Below, in pieces: positions 6,818-17,120 of a stretch of 64,000 bases of DNA; within the stretch, counting starts at the first letter, position 1, and every line of letters starts with the position of its first letter. The position numbers and the translations under genes are program-made. The notes under the pieces were generated by a model. That model was not told the DNA's origin. It saw only the letters and a program-made list of their open reading frames with translations, and made no database searches. This DNA comes from Burkholderia vietnamiensis LMG 10929 (GTDB taxonomy: Bacteria; Pseudomonadota; Gammaproteobacteria; Burkholderiales; Burkholderiaceae), in NCBI RefSeq assembly GCF_000959445.1, contig NZ_CP009630.1:930001-994000 (forward strand). Direction: 5' to 3'.

Positions 6818-9391
6818 ATGAAACTGATCGTCATCGGCCACGGGATGGTCGGCCACAAGCTGCTCGAATGCCTCGCCGCGCAAGCGGACGCGGCCGGCAC
6901 GCTGCAGGTCACGGTGCTCGGCGAGGAGCCGCGCCCGGCTTACGACCGCGTGCACCTGTCGGAATTCTTCGCGGGCAAGTCGGCCGACGACCTGTCGCTG
7001 GTCGAGCCCGGCTTCTTCGAACGGCATCGGCAGTTCGACCTGCGGCTGAACGCGCGCGTCGCGTCGATCGACCGCGCCGCGCATACGGTCACGCTCGCAT
7101 CCGGCGCAACGCTCGCGTACGACAAGCTGGTGCTCGCGACCGGCTCGCGGCCGTTCGTGCCGCCGGTGCCCGGCCACGAGCGTGACGGCTGCTTCGTGTA
7201 CCGGACCATCGAGGATCTCGAAGCGATGCAGGCGCGCGGCGCGCACGCGACGCGCGGCGTGGTGGTCGGCGGCGGGCTGCTCGGCCTCGAATGCGCGAAG
7301 GCGTTGCGCGACATGGGGCTCGACACGCACGTCGTCGAATTCGCGCCGCGGCTGATGGCGGTGCAGGTCGACGACGGCGGCGGCCGGATGCTGCGCGCGA
7401 AGATCGAGTCGCTCGGCGTGACCGTGCATACGGGCAAGAACACGCTGGAGATCGTCGACGGCGAGCAGCACGCGCACCGGATGGCGTTCGCCGACGGCTC
7501 GCATCTCGATGCCGACATGATCGTGTTCTCGGCCGGCATCCGCGCGCGCGACGAACTCGCGCGCGCATGCGGCCTCGACATCGGCCCGCGCGGCGGCGTC
7601 GCGATCGACGACGCATGCCGCACGAGCGACGCCGACATCTATGCGATCGGCGAGTGCGCGGCGTGGAACGGCATGGTGTACGGCCTCGTCGCGCCCGGCT
7701 ACGACATGGCGCGCGTGGTGGCGAAGCAGCTGGGCGGCAAGATGACCGATGCGGCCGATGCCGCATTCGCTGGCGCCGACATGAGCACCAAGCTGAAGCT
7801 GATGGGCGTCGACGTGGCGAGCATCGGCGACGCGCACGGCGCGACGGCCGGCAGCCGCACCTACCAGTACGCGGACGAGCGCCGCCAGGTCTACAAGAAG
7901 CTGGTGGTGTCCGACTGCGGCAAGTTCCTGCACGGCGCGGTGATGGTGGGCGATGCGACGGAATACGGCACGCTGCTGCAGATGATGCTGAACCGCATCG
8001 AGCTGCCGGCGCAGCCCGAGTTCCTGATCCTGCCGTCGTCGGACGGCGCGGCGAAGCCCGCGCTCGGCGTCGACGCGCTGCCGGACGGCGCGCAGATCTG
8101 CTCGTGCAACAACGTGTCGAAGTCGCAGATCTGCGCGGCGGTGGCCGACGGCGCGACGAGCCTCGGCGCGCTGAAGTCGTGCACGGGCGCGGGTACGTCG
8201 TGCGGCGGCTGCGTGCCGCTCGTCACGCAGATCATGAAGGCCGAGATGAAGAAGCAGGGCCTCGCGGTCAACAACCATCTGTGCGAGCACTTCGCGCATT
8301 CGCGCCAGGAGCTGTTCCATCTGATCCGCGTCGAGCGCATCACGACGTTCGACGAACTGCTGCACAAGCACGGTCGCGGCCTCGGCTGCGACGTGTGCAA
8401 GCCGGCCGTCGCCGGCATCCTCGCATCGTGCTTCAACGAGTTCGTGCTGAAGAAGGAGCATGCGGGGCTGCAGGACTCGAACGACTACTACCTCGCGAAC
8501 ATCCAGCGCGACGGCACGTACTCGGTCGTGCCGCGCATGGCGGGCGGCGAGGTGACGCCGGAAGGGCTGATCGCCGTTGGCCAGGTCGCGAAGAAGTACG
8601 GCCTGTACACCAAGATCACCGGCGGCCAGCGCGTCGACCTGTTCGGCGCGCGCGTCGAACAGCTGCCGTCGATCTGGGAGGAACTGATCGCGGCCGGCTT
8701 CGAATCGGGCCACGCCTACGGCAAGGCGGTGCGCACGGTGAAGTCGTGCGTCGGCTCGACGTGGTGCCGCTACGGCGTCGACGATTCGGTCGGCCTCGCG
8801 ATCGACATCGAAAACCGCTACAAGGGCCTGCGCGCGCCGCACAAGATCAAGTTCGGCGTATCGGGCTGCACGCGCGAATGCGCGGAAGCGCAGGGCAAGG
8901 ACGTCGGCATTATCGCGACCGAGAAGGGCTGGAACCTGTACGTATGCGGCAACGGTGGGATGAAGCCGCGCCATGCCGAGCTGCTCGCCTCCGACCTCGA
9001 TCGCGCCACGCTGATCCGCTACATCGACCGCTTCCTGATGTTCTACGTGCGCACCGCCGACCGGCTGCAGCGCACCAGCGTGTGGCGCGACAACCTCGAA
9101 GGCGGGCTCGACTACCTGATCGATGTGGTCGTGCACGACCGGCTCGGGATCGCGGCCGAGCTCGAGGCCGACATGCAGCACGTGGTCGACACCTACGAAT
9201 GCGAATGGAAGAAGGCCGTCACCGATCCCGAGACGCGCAAGCGCTTCCGCCACTTCGTGAACAGCGATGCGCCCGACACGACCATCGCGTTCGTCGAGAC
9301 GCGCGGCCAGATCCGCCCCGCGACGCCCGACGAGCGCCCCGGCGGCAAGCCGGTCGCGATCCCGGTCGTCGCGGAACCCGCCACCGTCTGA
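6818..9391 (+). CDS. nirB: NAD(P)H-dependent assimilatory nitrite reductase, large subunit
   Basis: 857 residues, standard NirB length. It has an N-terminal pyridine-nucleotide/FAD domain (VIGHGMVGHKLLE; VVVGGGLLGLECAKAL), and a BFD-like [2Fe-2S] domain near 427 (CSCNNV with CTGAGTSCGGC). The C-terminal half is a nitrite/sulfite reductase module with siroheme/[4Fe-4S] ligands Cys644-x5-Cys650 and Cys684-x3-Cys688. It reduces nitrite to ammonium in the cytoplasm with NADH or NADPH, together with NirD. A GAGGGAAA ribosome binding site precedes ATG 6818. Second gene of the operon; its siroheme need fits the adjacent cobA. Confidence 0.97.
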   Translation: MKLIVIGHGMVGHKLLECLAAQADAAGTLQVTVLGEEPRPAYDRVHLSEFFAGKSADDLSLVEPGFFERHRQFDLRLNARVASIDRAAHTVTLASGATLAYDKLVLATGSRPFVPPVPGHERDGCFVYRTIEDLEAMQARGAHATRGVVVGGGLLGLECAKALRDMGLDTHVVEFAPRLMAVQVDDGGGRMLRAKIESLGVTVHTGKNTLEIVDGEQHAHRMAFADGSHLDADMIVFSAGIRARDELARACGLDIGPRGGVAIDDACRTSDADIYAIGECAAWNGMVYGLVAPGYDMARVVAKQLGGKMTDAADAAFAGADMSTKLKLMGVDVASIGDAHGATAGSRTYQYADERRQVYKKLVVSDCGKFLHGAVMVGDATEYGTLLQMMLNRIELPAQPEFLILPSSDGAAKPALGVDALPDGAQICSCNNVSKSQICAAVADGATSLGALKSCTGAGTSCGGCVPLVTQIMKAEMKKQGLAVNNHLCEHFAHSRQELFHLIRVERITTFDELLHKHGRGLGCDVCKPAVAGILASCFNEFVLKKEHAGLQDSNDYYLANIQRDGTYSVVPRMAGGEVTPEGLIAVGQVAKKYGLYTKITGGQRVDLFGARVEQLPSIWEELIAAGFESGHAYGKAVRTVKSCVGSTWCRYGVDDSVGLAIDIENRYKGLRAPHKIKFGVSGCTRECAEAQGKDVGIIATEKGWNLYVCGNGGMKPRHAELLASDLDRATLIRYIDRFLMFYVRTADRLQRTSVWRDNLEGGLDYLIDVVVHDRLGIAAELEADMQHVVDTYECEWKKAVTDPETRKRFRHFVNSDAPDTTIAFVETRGQIRPATPDERPGGKPVAIPVVAEPATV

Positions 9392-9428
9392 GCTGGCCGA
9401 CGCCAGCGCCTCATTCAAGGAGCCCATC

Positions 9429-9776
9429 ATGAACGATCGTCTTCCGCTGTCCTGGACCCGCGTATGCCCGCTCGACGACATCGTGCCGAACACGGGCGTG
9501 TGCGCGCTCGTCAACGGCGAGCAGGTCGCCGTGTTCCACGTCGCGCACGCCGAAGCCGGCGGCGTGTTCGCGATCGACAACGTCGATCCGGTGTCGCAGG
9601 CCGCGGTGATGTCGCGCGGGTTGATCGGCAGCCTAGGCGAGCGCATCGTCGTCGCGTCGCCGTTGTACAAGCAGCATTTCGATCTGCGGACCGGCGAATG
9701 CCTCGAAGCACCCGACAAATCGGTGAGCGCCTATCCGTCGCGGGTCGAGGACGGTTTCGTGTGGATCGCCGCCTGA
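9429..9776 (+). CDS. nirD: nitrite reductase small subunit
   Basis: 115 residues, a NirD-type Rieske-fold protein. It has the family pattern (VCPLDDIVPNTGVCALVNGEQVAVF, LYKQHFDLRTGECLE, YPSRVEDGFVWI) but lacks the Cys/His ligands of true Rieske proteins, as is normal for NirD. AAGGAG at 9417-9422 sets the start at ATG 9429; longer upstream frames run into nirB. It forms the small subunit of NirBD. nasA follows after 16 nt. Confidence 0.95.
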   Translation: MNDRLPLSWTRVCPLDDIVPNTGVCALVNGEQVAVFHVAHAEAGGVFAIDNVDPVSQAAVMSRGLIGSLGERIVVASPLYKQHFDLRTGECLEAPDKSVSAYPSRVEDGFVWIAA

Positions 9777-9792
9777 ACGTCACGGAGCACGC

Positions 9793-12700
9793 ATGAGCGC
9801 CACCCCCGTCAAGAGCGTGTGCCCGTACTGCGGCGTCGGCTGCGGCATGGTGCTGCACGTCGAGGCTGACGAAGTCGTCAAGGTGTCCGGCGACTCCGAG
9901 CATCCGACCAACTTCGGGCGGCTGTGCACGAAGGGCTCGTCCGCGCACGTCGCGCTGCGCCGCTCCGGGCGGCTCGATCGCGCGTTCGTGCGGCGCGCCC
10001 GCGAGGACGACCTCGTCCCGTTGCCGGCCCGCGACGCGATCGCCGAGACCGCGCGCCGGCTGCGCGCGGTGCTCGACGCGCACGGGCCGGACGCGCTGTC
10101 GTTCTATGTGTCGGGGCAGATGTCGATCGAGGCGCAGTACCTCGTGAACAAGCTCGCGAAGGGCTTCGTCGGCACCAACAACATCGAGTCGAACTCGCGG
10201 CTGTGCATGGCGAGCGCGAGCACCGGCTACAAGCAGTCGCTGGGCGCGGACGGTCCGCCCGGTTCGTACCAGGATTTCGATCGCGCGAACCTGTTCTTCG
10301 TGATCGGCGCGAACATGGCCGACTGCCATCCGATCCTGTTCCTGCGGATGATGGATCGCGTGAAGGCCGGCGCGAAGCTGATCGTCGTCGATCCGCGCCG
10401 CACCGGCACGGCCGACAAGGCCGACCTGTTCCTGCAGATCCGGCCCGGCACCGATCTCGCGCTGCTCAACGGGCTGCTGCATCTGCTGCACGCGAACGGC
10501 CGCACCGACGCCGCGTTCATCGACGCGCATACCGAGGGCTGGGACGCGATGCCCGCGTTCCTCGCCGACTACACGCCGGAGCGCGTCGCCGAGATCACCG
10601 GCCTTGCGCCGGACGACCTCCGCACGGCCGCGCAGTGGATCGGCGATGCGCCGGAATGGACGAGCTGCTGGACGATGGGGCTCAACCAGAGCACGCACGG
10701 CGTGTGGAACACCAATGCGATCTGCAACCTGCATCTCGCGACCGGCAAGATCTGCCGGCCCGGCAGCGGGCCGTTCTCGCTGACCGGCCAGCCGAACGCG
10801 ATGGGCGGCCGCGAGATGGGCTACATGGGCGCCGGCCTGCCGGGCCAGCGCTCGGTGGCGTCCGACGACGACCGCCGGTTCGTCGAAAACCTGTGGCGCG
10901 TGCCGGCCGGCACGCTGCGCCAGGAGACCGGCAGCGGCACGGTCGACCTGTTCGAGCGGATGGCGGCCGGCGACATCAAGGCGTGCTGGATCATCTGCAC
11001 GAACCCGGTCGCGACGGTGCCGAACCGGCAGAACGTGATCGCGGGGCTGCAGGCGGCGGAGCTGGTGATCGCGCAGGACGCGTTCCTCGACACCGAAACC
11101 AACCGTTATGCGGACATCCTGCTGCCCGGCGCGCTGTGGGCCGAGGGCGACGGCGTGATGGTCAACTCCGAGCGCAACCTGACGCTGATGCGCGCGGCGG
11201 TGGCGGCGCCGGGCGACGCGCTGCCGGACTGGCGCATCGTCGCGGAAGTCGCGCGCGCGATGGGCTTCGGCGCGGCGTTCGACTATGCGTCGGCGGCCGA
11301 CGTGTTCGACGAGATCGTGCGGTTCTCGAACCCGGCGACCGGCTACGACCTGCGCGGCGCGAGCCATGCGGCGCTGCGCGACGGGCCGGTGCAATGGCCG
11401 GTTGCACTGGGCGCCGCGCGCGAGCGGCATCCGATCCGCTATCTGAACGACGGCGTGAGCCAGACGCTGCGGCCGGCGGCCGACGGCGGCGCCGCGCCGC
11501 GCATCGCGTTCCCGACGTCGTCGGGCCGCGCGCGCTTCTTCGCGCGACCGCACGTCGCGCCGGCCGAGTTGCCCGACGACACGTTCCCAATCGTGCTGAA
11601 CACCGGCCGCCTGCAGCATCAGTGGCACACGATGACGAAGACGGGCAAGGTCGCGATGCTGAACAAGCTGAACCCGCGTCCGTTCGTCGAACTTCATCCG
11701 GACGATGCGCGCGCGCTCGGCATCGCCGCGAAGGACAGCGTCGAGATCCGCTCGGCGCGCGGCCGCGCGGTGCTGCCGGCCGTCGTGACCGAACGCGTGC
11801 TGCGCGGCAACTGCTTCGCGCCGATGCACTGGAACGACGTGTACGGCGACGAGCTGTGCATCAACGCGGTGACGAACGACGCGATCGACGCGGAATCGCA
11901 GCAGCCCGAACTGAAATACTGCGCGGTCGCATTGACGCGCGCGGACACCAACGCGTTCGCGCCCGCCGACGACGACACGGCGCGCCCCGATGCGGCCGCA
12001 GCCGATGCCGCCCACGCAGCCGCCGCAGCCGATGCTCAGGCTGCGCCGGTATCGCTATCGGCTTCACAGGAATCCGACATGGCAGACCTCGACACTTTCG
12101 CGGCGGCGCTCGGCGTGGCCGATCTCGCGCCGCCGCCGCTCTCCGACGCGGAGCGCCTGTACGTGGCCGGCCTCGTCGGCGGGCTGCGGGCGAGCGCGGG
12201 CCGCCGCGACGGCGGCGTGCCGGTGCTGCCGGCCGGCGCGCCGCTCACGCCGCCGGTGCGCTACTGGCTCGACGGGATGCTCGCGGGGCTGTTCAGCCGC
12301 TCGGCGCCCGCACCCGCGACGGAACGCGCGGCGCCCGCGCTGCCGGCCGACGCGGCCGCGCCGGGCGGCGTGCGGATCGTGCGCACGCGGCCGAAGGTGA
12401 CGCTGCTGTGGGCGTCGCAGACCGGCAACATCGAATCGTTGACCGAGGATTACGCGACGCAGCTGATGAACGCCGGCTTCGAGATCCGCACCGCGTGCAT
12501 GTCCGATTACCCGGTCGCGTCGCTGGCGAGCGCGCAGTATGTGCTGCTGATGACCAGCACGTTCGGCGACGGCGACGCGCCCGACAACGGCAGCGAGTTC
12601 TGGGATGCACTGCAGGCGGCCGGCGCCCCGCGCGTGGAAGGCATGCAGTTCGCGGTCCTCGCGTTCGGCGATCGCAACTACGACCAGTTTTGCGGCCACG

Positions 12701-14001
12701 GCCGCCGGCTCGACGCGCGGCTCGCGGAACTCGGCGCGACGCGGCTGTGTGCGCGCGTCGATTGCGACGTCGAGTTCCAGCGCGACGCGGACCAATGGCT
12801 CGAACGCGTGGTCGCGCGGATCAAGGAGGCCGACGCGGCGCTGCACGCGGTGCCGAGCGCCGGCGCGAGCGCGTCGGGGCTGCTGCCGAGCAAGGCGCAT
12901 CCGGCGCCGTCGAAGCTCGTCGCGAACCTGCGGCTGAACCGGCCGGGCGCGGCGAAGGACACGCGCTACGTGTCGCTGTCGACCGAAGGCGCGAACCTCG
13001 AATACGAGGCCGGCGACGCGCTCGGCGTGTGGCCGACCAACTGCCCGGAACTGGTGGACGAGCTGCTGGCCGTCACCGCGTTGAAGGCCGACACGCCGGT
13101 GTCGGTGGCGGGCGTCGGCGACGTGCGCCTGGCCGATGCGCTGGCGCGCCACTTCGACATCACGCGCCCGCATCCGGACACGCTCGCGTTCATCGCGTCG
13201 CGCAGCGCGAACGGCGCGCTCAAGGCGCTGCTCGGCGACGATCGCAAGGCGGACCTCAAGCAGTGGTTGTGGGGACAACAGCTGGCCGATGTGCTGCACG
13301 AGTTTCCGGTCGAGCTGTCGGGCATGGAACTGGTCGGCATGCTCAAGCGCCTGCAGCCGCGGCTGTATTCGATCGCGTCGAGCCCGAGCGCGCATCGCGG
13401 CGAGATCCATCTGACGGTGTCGGCCGTGCGCTATCACAACGGCCGGCGCGCGCGTAAAGGCGTCGCGTCGACGTTCCTCGCCGATCGCGCGGACGACGGC
13501 CGCGTGCCCGTGTTCGTGCAGAAGTCCGCGCATTTCCGGCCTCCGGTCAACGGCGACGTGCCGGTCGTGATGGTCGGCCCCGGCACCGGCGTCGCGCCGT
13601 TCCGCGGCTTCCTGCACGAGCGGCAGGCGCGCGGCGCGCGCGGGCGCAACTGGCTGTTCTTCGGCGAGCAGCACGCGCAGACCGACTTCTATTACGGCGA
13701 CGAGCTGAGCGCGATGCGCGACAGCGGCTTCCTCACGCGGCTCGATCTGGCGTTCTCGCGCGACCAGGCCGACAAGATCTACGTGCAGGACCGGATGCGC
13801 GAACACGGCGCGGAGCTGTACAGCTGGCTCGAGGACGGCGCGCATTTCTACGTGTGCGGCGACGCCGCCCGGATGGCCAAGGACGTCGATACCGCGCTGA
13901 AGGCAGTGGTGGCCGAACACGGCGGAATGTCGGACGAAGCCGCGAACGACTACGTCGCGCGGCTCGCGAAGGCGCGGCGGTACGTGCGGGACGTGTATTG
14001 A
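9793..14001 (+). CDS. nasA: assimilatory nitrate reductase fused to a CysJ-like flavoprotein
   Basis: 1402 residues. Residues 1 to about 710 are a molybdopterin bis-MGD nitrate reductase of the NasA/NarB type: [4Fe-4S] motif C10-x2-C13-x3-C17-x27-C45, NNIESNSRLCMASA near 130, and a C-terminal Molydop-binding domain (LNTGRLQHQWHTMTKTGK). After an Ala/Pro-rich linker (about 720-865) come a flavodoxin domain (LLWASQTGNIESLTEDYA), an FAD-binding_1 domain (RLYSIASSPSAH) and an NAD(P)-binding domain (GPGTGVAPFRGFLHER), ending RRYVRDVY as in CysJ. The fusion should carry electrons from NADPH through FAD/FMN to the Mo site in one chain. Last gene of the operon. Confidence 0.95.
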   Translation: MSATPVKSVCPYCGVGCGMVLHVEADEVVKVSGDSEHPTNFGRLCTKGSSAHVALRRSGRLDRAFVRRAREDDLVPLPARDAIAETARRLRAVLDAHGPDALSFYVSGQMSIEAQYLVNKLAKGFVGTNNIESNSRLCMASASTGYKQSLGADGPPGSYQDFDRANLFFVIGANMADCHPILFLRMMDRVKAGAKLIVVDPRRTGTADKADLFLQIRPGTDLALLNGLLHLLHANGRTDAAFIDAHTEGWDAMPAFLADYTPERVAEITGLAPDDLRTAAQWIGDAPEWTSCWTMGLNQSTHGVWNTNAICNLHLATGKICRPGSGPFSLTGQPNAMGGREMGYMGAGLPGQRSVASDDDRRFVENLWRVPAGTLRQETGSGTVDLFERMAAGDIKACWIICTNPVATVPNRQNVIAGLQAAELVIAQDAFLDTETNRYADILLPGALWAEGDGVMVNSERNLTLMRAAVAAPGDALPDWRIVAEVARAMGFGAAFDYASAADVFDEIVRFSNPATGYDLRGASHAALRDGPVQWPVALGAARERHPIRYLNDGVSQTLRPAADGGAAPRIAFPTSSGRARFFARPHVAPAELPDDTFPIVLNTGRLQHQWHTMTKTGKVAMLNKLNPRPFVELHPDDARALGIAAKDSVEIRSARGRAVLPAVVTERVLRGNCFAPMHWNDVYGDELCINAVTNDAIDAESQQPELKYCAVALTRADTNAFAPADDDTARPDAAAADAAHAAAAADAQAAPVSLSASQESDMADLDTFAAALGVADLAPPPLSDAERLYVAGLVGGLRASAGRRDGGVPVLPAGAPLTPPVRYWLDGMLAGLFSRSAPAPATERAAPALPADAAAPGGVRIVRTRPKVTLLWASQTGNIESLTEDYATQLMNAGFEIRTACMSDYPVASLASAQYVLLMTSTFGDGDAPDNGSEFWDALQAAGAPRVEGMQFAVLAFGDRNYDQFCGHGRRLDARLAELGATRLCARVDCDVEFQRDADQWLERVVARIKEADAALHAVPSAGASASGLLPSKAHPAPSKLVANLRLNRPGAAKDTRYVSLSTEGANLEYEAGDALGVWPTNCPELVDELLAVTALKADTPVSVAGVGDVRLADALARHFDITRPHPDTLAFIASRSANGALKALLGDDRKADLKQWLWGQQLADVLHEFPVELSGMELVGMLKRLQPRLYSIASSPSAHRGEIHLTVSAVRYHNGRRARKGVASTFLADRADDGRVPVFVQKSAHFRPPVNGDVPVVMVGPGTGVAPFRGFLHERQARGARGRNWLFFGEQHAQTDFYYGDELSAMRDSGFLTRLDLAFSRDQADKIYVQDRMREHGAELYSWLEDGAHFYVCGDAARMAKDVDTALKAVVAEHGGMSDEAANDYVARLAKARRYVRDVY

Positions 14002-14525
14002 GCGGGTGGGGCGGCGTTCGCGCTTCTCCATCGCACGCGCGGCGGTCGCGTCGAGTGCCGTCGGTCGTGCGAGCCGCATCGACGTCACCGTCGGCGTCGG
14101 CCGCCTGCGCTCAAGGGTGCGCCGGCTTGGCGCGGGATACGCGCTGCGTCGTGCCGAGCGCTTCGCGCCCCGTTTTCCGCCGGCCGCGTCGCCGCACCGA
14201 CGCCGCTCGCGGACCCAGCCGCCGGCAAGAATCTCCCGCCGCACACCCCTCCCGGCATTCTCCTGATGAAAACCCCCGCCGCTTCCCGGTATGATTCGCA
14301 GCGCGCGCATTCTTTTTACGGATTTTTGATGCGCGCGGCGTGTCCAACCCGCCCGACGCCAAATCGAAACATTCTGTAATGTAAATTCCGTATACTCGTA
14401 ATTTCTGACCCAGGCGTCGCCTGCCATCGTCTCAGGCGGACCGCCCATGCAGAACAACCAGCCAGATTCGTCGCCGCCCGGCCGTCCCGCGCCGCGACTT
14501 GCTATGCACCACCACTGAACAACCT
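14002..14525. other. intergenic region before mprF
   Basis: No convincing gene. The last 200 nt are distinctly AT-richer than the surroundings. A TATACT -10-like hexamer at 14391-14396 could serve mprF, but no good -35 element is seen at 17 nt. Confidence 0.4.
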
Positions 14526-17120
14526 ATGTCTTCCCGCCACCCTGGGCCGCCCGGCCGTGCCGCGGCGGCGATCGCCCGTGTCTCGGCGCTGTTGCGCAAC
14601 GAGCGCGTGCTGTCTCCGCTGCTCGCGCTCGGCATCGGCCTGCTGCTGATCGTGGTCTTCCAGCACCTGTCGCAATCCGTCGACTATCGGTCGGTGATCC
14701 GTCAACTGCGTCAAATGTCCGCCCGCGAATGGGGCGCGTCGCTGGCCGCGACGGCATTCAGCTATCTCGCCCTCGTCGCGCGGGACGCGGTCGGCCTGCG
14801 CTACGTCGGCGCCGCGGTGCCGCGTACGGCGCTGTGGACCGGCGCGATCGCCGGCTCCGCGCTCGGCAATGCGACCGGCTTCGGCGCGCTGACGGGCGGC
14901 GCGGTGCGCGCGCGCGTGTACGGCGTGTCGGGCGTCACGCCCGCGCAGATCGGTCGCATGACGGTCTTCACCAGCGGCACGCTCGCGCTCGCGCTGGTGC
15001 TGATGACGGCGGTGGGGATGGTCTGCGTGCCGCAGACGCTCGCCGCGATGCTGCACGTCGCGCCGGCCGTGCCGACGTGGAGCGGCGCGGCGCTGCTCGC
15101 GGCGCTGGCTGCGATGACGGCGATGTGCGGCCGCACCGCGCGACCGGTCGTCACGCGCTTCAAATGGCTGTCGTTCGACGTGCCGGCGCGGCGCGACCTC
15201 GTCGCCCAGGTCGTGTATGCGGTGCTCGACGTCGTGGCCGCGGGCCTGACGCTGTGGGTGCTGCTGCCGGCCGCGCCGGTCGGCTTCCCGACCTTCATCA
15301 CCGTGTACGCGGCCGCGCTGCTGCTCGGCATGATCGGCCACACGCCGGGCGGGATCGGCGTGTTCGAGGCCGCGATGGTCTTCACGCTGGGCCGCGAAGT
15401 GCCCGCCCATGCGATGGTCGCCGCGCTGATCGCGTACCGCGCGATCTACTTCGGCGTGCCGCTCGTGCTGTCGGCCGGCCTGCTGGCCGGTTTCGAAGGC
15501 CGCGCGCTGCGCCACCGGCTCGTGTCGCGGCAGGCCGCGCGCGTGTCGCAGCTCGCGCCGCTGTTCCTGAGCCTCGTGACGTTCGCAGTCGGCGGGATGC
15601 TGGTGATTTCGAGCGCGACCCCGGCGTTCTGGCATCGGATCGCGATCCTGCGCAACATCGTGCCGCTGTGGGTGCTCGAGGGTTCGCAGGTGATCTGCAG
15701 CGTGCTGGGCGTCGCGTTGCTGTTCGTCGCGCGCGGGCTGCTGCGCCGGCTCGACGGCGCATGGTGGATGACCTTCGCGCTGACGCTCGCGAGCCTCGCG
15801 CTGTCGCTCGCGAAGGGGCTCGCCTTCGTCGAAGCCGGCGTGCTCGGCACGCTGCTCGTGCTGCTGCTCGTGAGCCGCCGCCGCTTCAACCGGCATTCGT
15901 CGCTGCTGGCCGAACGCTTCACGGTGAGCTGGTTCGTGTCGGTGACGATGGTGCTGATCCTCGCCGTGTGGGTGCTGTGCTTCGCGTTCCGCGACGTGCC
16001 GTACACGCGCGACCTGTGGTCGCATTTCTCGTTCGACGCGCGCGCGCCGCGCGCGTTGCGGGCGACGCTCGCGGCCGGCGTGTTCGTCGCGATGTTCGCG
16101 TTGTGGCAACTGCTGCGCCCGGCGCCCGGCCGCTTCGTGAAGCCGGCCGCGCAGGACCTGCTCGACGCCGAGCAGATCATCCGTGCGCAGGAATGCAGTG
16201 ACGCGGGCCTCGCGCTGATGGGCGACAAGTCGTTCCTGTTCTCCGAATCGCGCCGCGCGTTCCTGATGTATGCGAAGAACGGCCGCACCTGGGCCGCGCT
16301 GCACGACCCGGTCGGGCCGCGTGAGGAATGGCCGGCGCTGATCAGCAAGTTCATCGCGCTCGCGCACGCGCACAGCGGCCGCGCCGCGTTCTACCAGGTG
16401 CGCGCCAACGCGCTGCCGTTGTATCTCGACGCGGGCCTCACGCTGATGAAGCTCGGCGAGGAAGCGCACATCGCGCTCGACCGGTTCGACCTGAAGGGCT
16501 CGAACCGCTCGCACCTGCGCTATGCGCTGCGCCGCGGCGAGAAGGACGCGCTGTCGGTCGAGGTGATCGCGCCGCACGACGTGCCGGCCGCGCTGCCGGC
16601 GCTGCGCGACATCTCCGACGGCTGGCTCGACAGCCGCGACGCACGCGAGAAGAGCTTCTCGGTGGCCGCGTTCCACGATGGCTATCTCGCGACGCAGTCG
16701 GTGATGCTGGTGCGCCAGGCCGACAAGCCGATCGCATTCGTCACGTTCATGACGACCGACCTCAACACCGAGGCGACCGTCGGCGTGATGCGCCATCTGC
16801 CGGAGGCGTCGCCGTATGCGATGGAGTATCTGTTTACGCAGCTCGCGCTGCATCTGAAGGAAGCGGGTTTCCTCAAGCTGAGCCTCGGCATCGCGCCGTT
16901 CTCGGGCATGGGGGCGGCGAAGATGCCGTCGCCGTGGCACCGGTTCGGACTGATGGTGTGGCGCTTCGGCGGCCGCTTCTACAACTTCCGCGGCTTGCGT
17001 GCGTTCAAGAGCAAGTTCGAGCCGCACTGGGAGCCGCGCTATCTGGCGGCCTCGGGCTCGGTCGGCGTGTTCGTCACGCTCGCGGATCTGTCCCTGCTGG
17101 CTGGAGGTCGGCGTTCATGA
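14526..17120 (+). CDS. mprF: lysyl-phosphatidylglycerol synthase/flippase MprF (LpiA)
   Basis: 864 residues. The N-terminal 540 residues are highly hydrophobic with many transmembrane segments, including the flippase region GNATGFGALTGGAVRARVYG and GHTPGGIGVFEAAMVF. The C-terminal 320 residues are the cytosolic GNAT-like synthase domain (SDAGLALMGDKSFLFSES, FLMYAKNGRTWAALHDPVG, SNRSHLRYALRRGEKDAL, SLGIAPFSGMG). The enzyme transfers lysine (or another amino acid) from aminoacyl-tRNA to phosphatidylglycerol and flips the product, which protects against cationic peptides and acid. ATG 14526 is chosen over an upstream TTG at 14499. acvB overlaps the stop codon. Confidence 0.95.
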   Translation: MSSRHPGPPGRAAAAIARVSALLRNERVLSPLLALGIGLLLIVVFQHLSQSVDYRSVIRQLRQMSAREWGASLAATAFSYLALVARDAVGLRYVGAAVPRTALWTGAIAGSALGNATGFGALTGGAVRARVYGVSGVTPAQIGRMTVFTSGTLALALVLMTAVGMVCVPQTLAAMLHVAPAVPTWSGAALLAALAAMTAMCGRTARPVVTRFKWLSFDVPARRDLVAQVVYAVLDVVAAGLTLWVLLPAAPVGFPTFITVYAAALLLGMIGHTPGGIGVFEAAMVFTLGREVPAHAMVAALIAYRAIYFGVPLVLSAGLLAGFEGRALRHRLVSRQAARVSQLAPLFLSLVTFAVGGMLVISSATPAFWHRIAILRNIVPLWVLEGSQVICSVLGVALLFVARGLLRRLDGAWWMTFALTLASLALSLAKGLAFVEAGVLGTLLVLLLVSRRRFNRHSSLLAERFTVSWFVSVTMVLILAVWVLCFAFRDVPYTRDLWSHFSFDARAPRALRATLAAGVFVAMFALWQLLRPAPGRFVKPAAQDLLDAEQIIRAQECSDAGLALMGDKSFLFSESRRAFLMYAKNGRTWAALHDPVGPREEWPALISKFIALAHAHSGRAAFYQVRANALPLYLDAGLTLMKLGEEAHIALDRFDLKGSNRSHLRYALRRGEKDALSVEVIAPHDVPAALPALRDISDGWLDSRDAREKSFSVAAFHDGYLATQSVMLVRQADKPIAFVTFMTTDLNTEATVGVMRHLPEASPYAMEYLFTQLALHLKEAGFLKLSLGIAPFSGMGAAKMPSPWHRFGLMVWRFGGRFYNFRGLRAFKSKFEPHWEPRYLAASGSVGVFVTLADLSLLAGGRRS

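Noticed and set aside
4796..9718. 1640-residue open frame antisense to narK-nirB-nirD
   Set aside because: It is a GC-rich shadow frame rich in Arg, Ala, Asp and Val without domains, and the opposite strand carries clear conserved genes.
9511..14457. long antisense frames opposite the nitrate reductase
   Set aside because: No domains, no ribosome binding sites, and full coverage by a real gene on the plus strand.
14502..17027. 841-residue open frame antisense to mprF
   Set aside because: Composition is dominated by Arg, Ala, Glu and His; no family motifs. Third-position bias of mprF on the other strand explains it.
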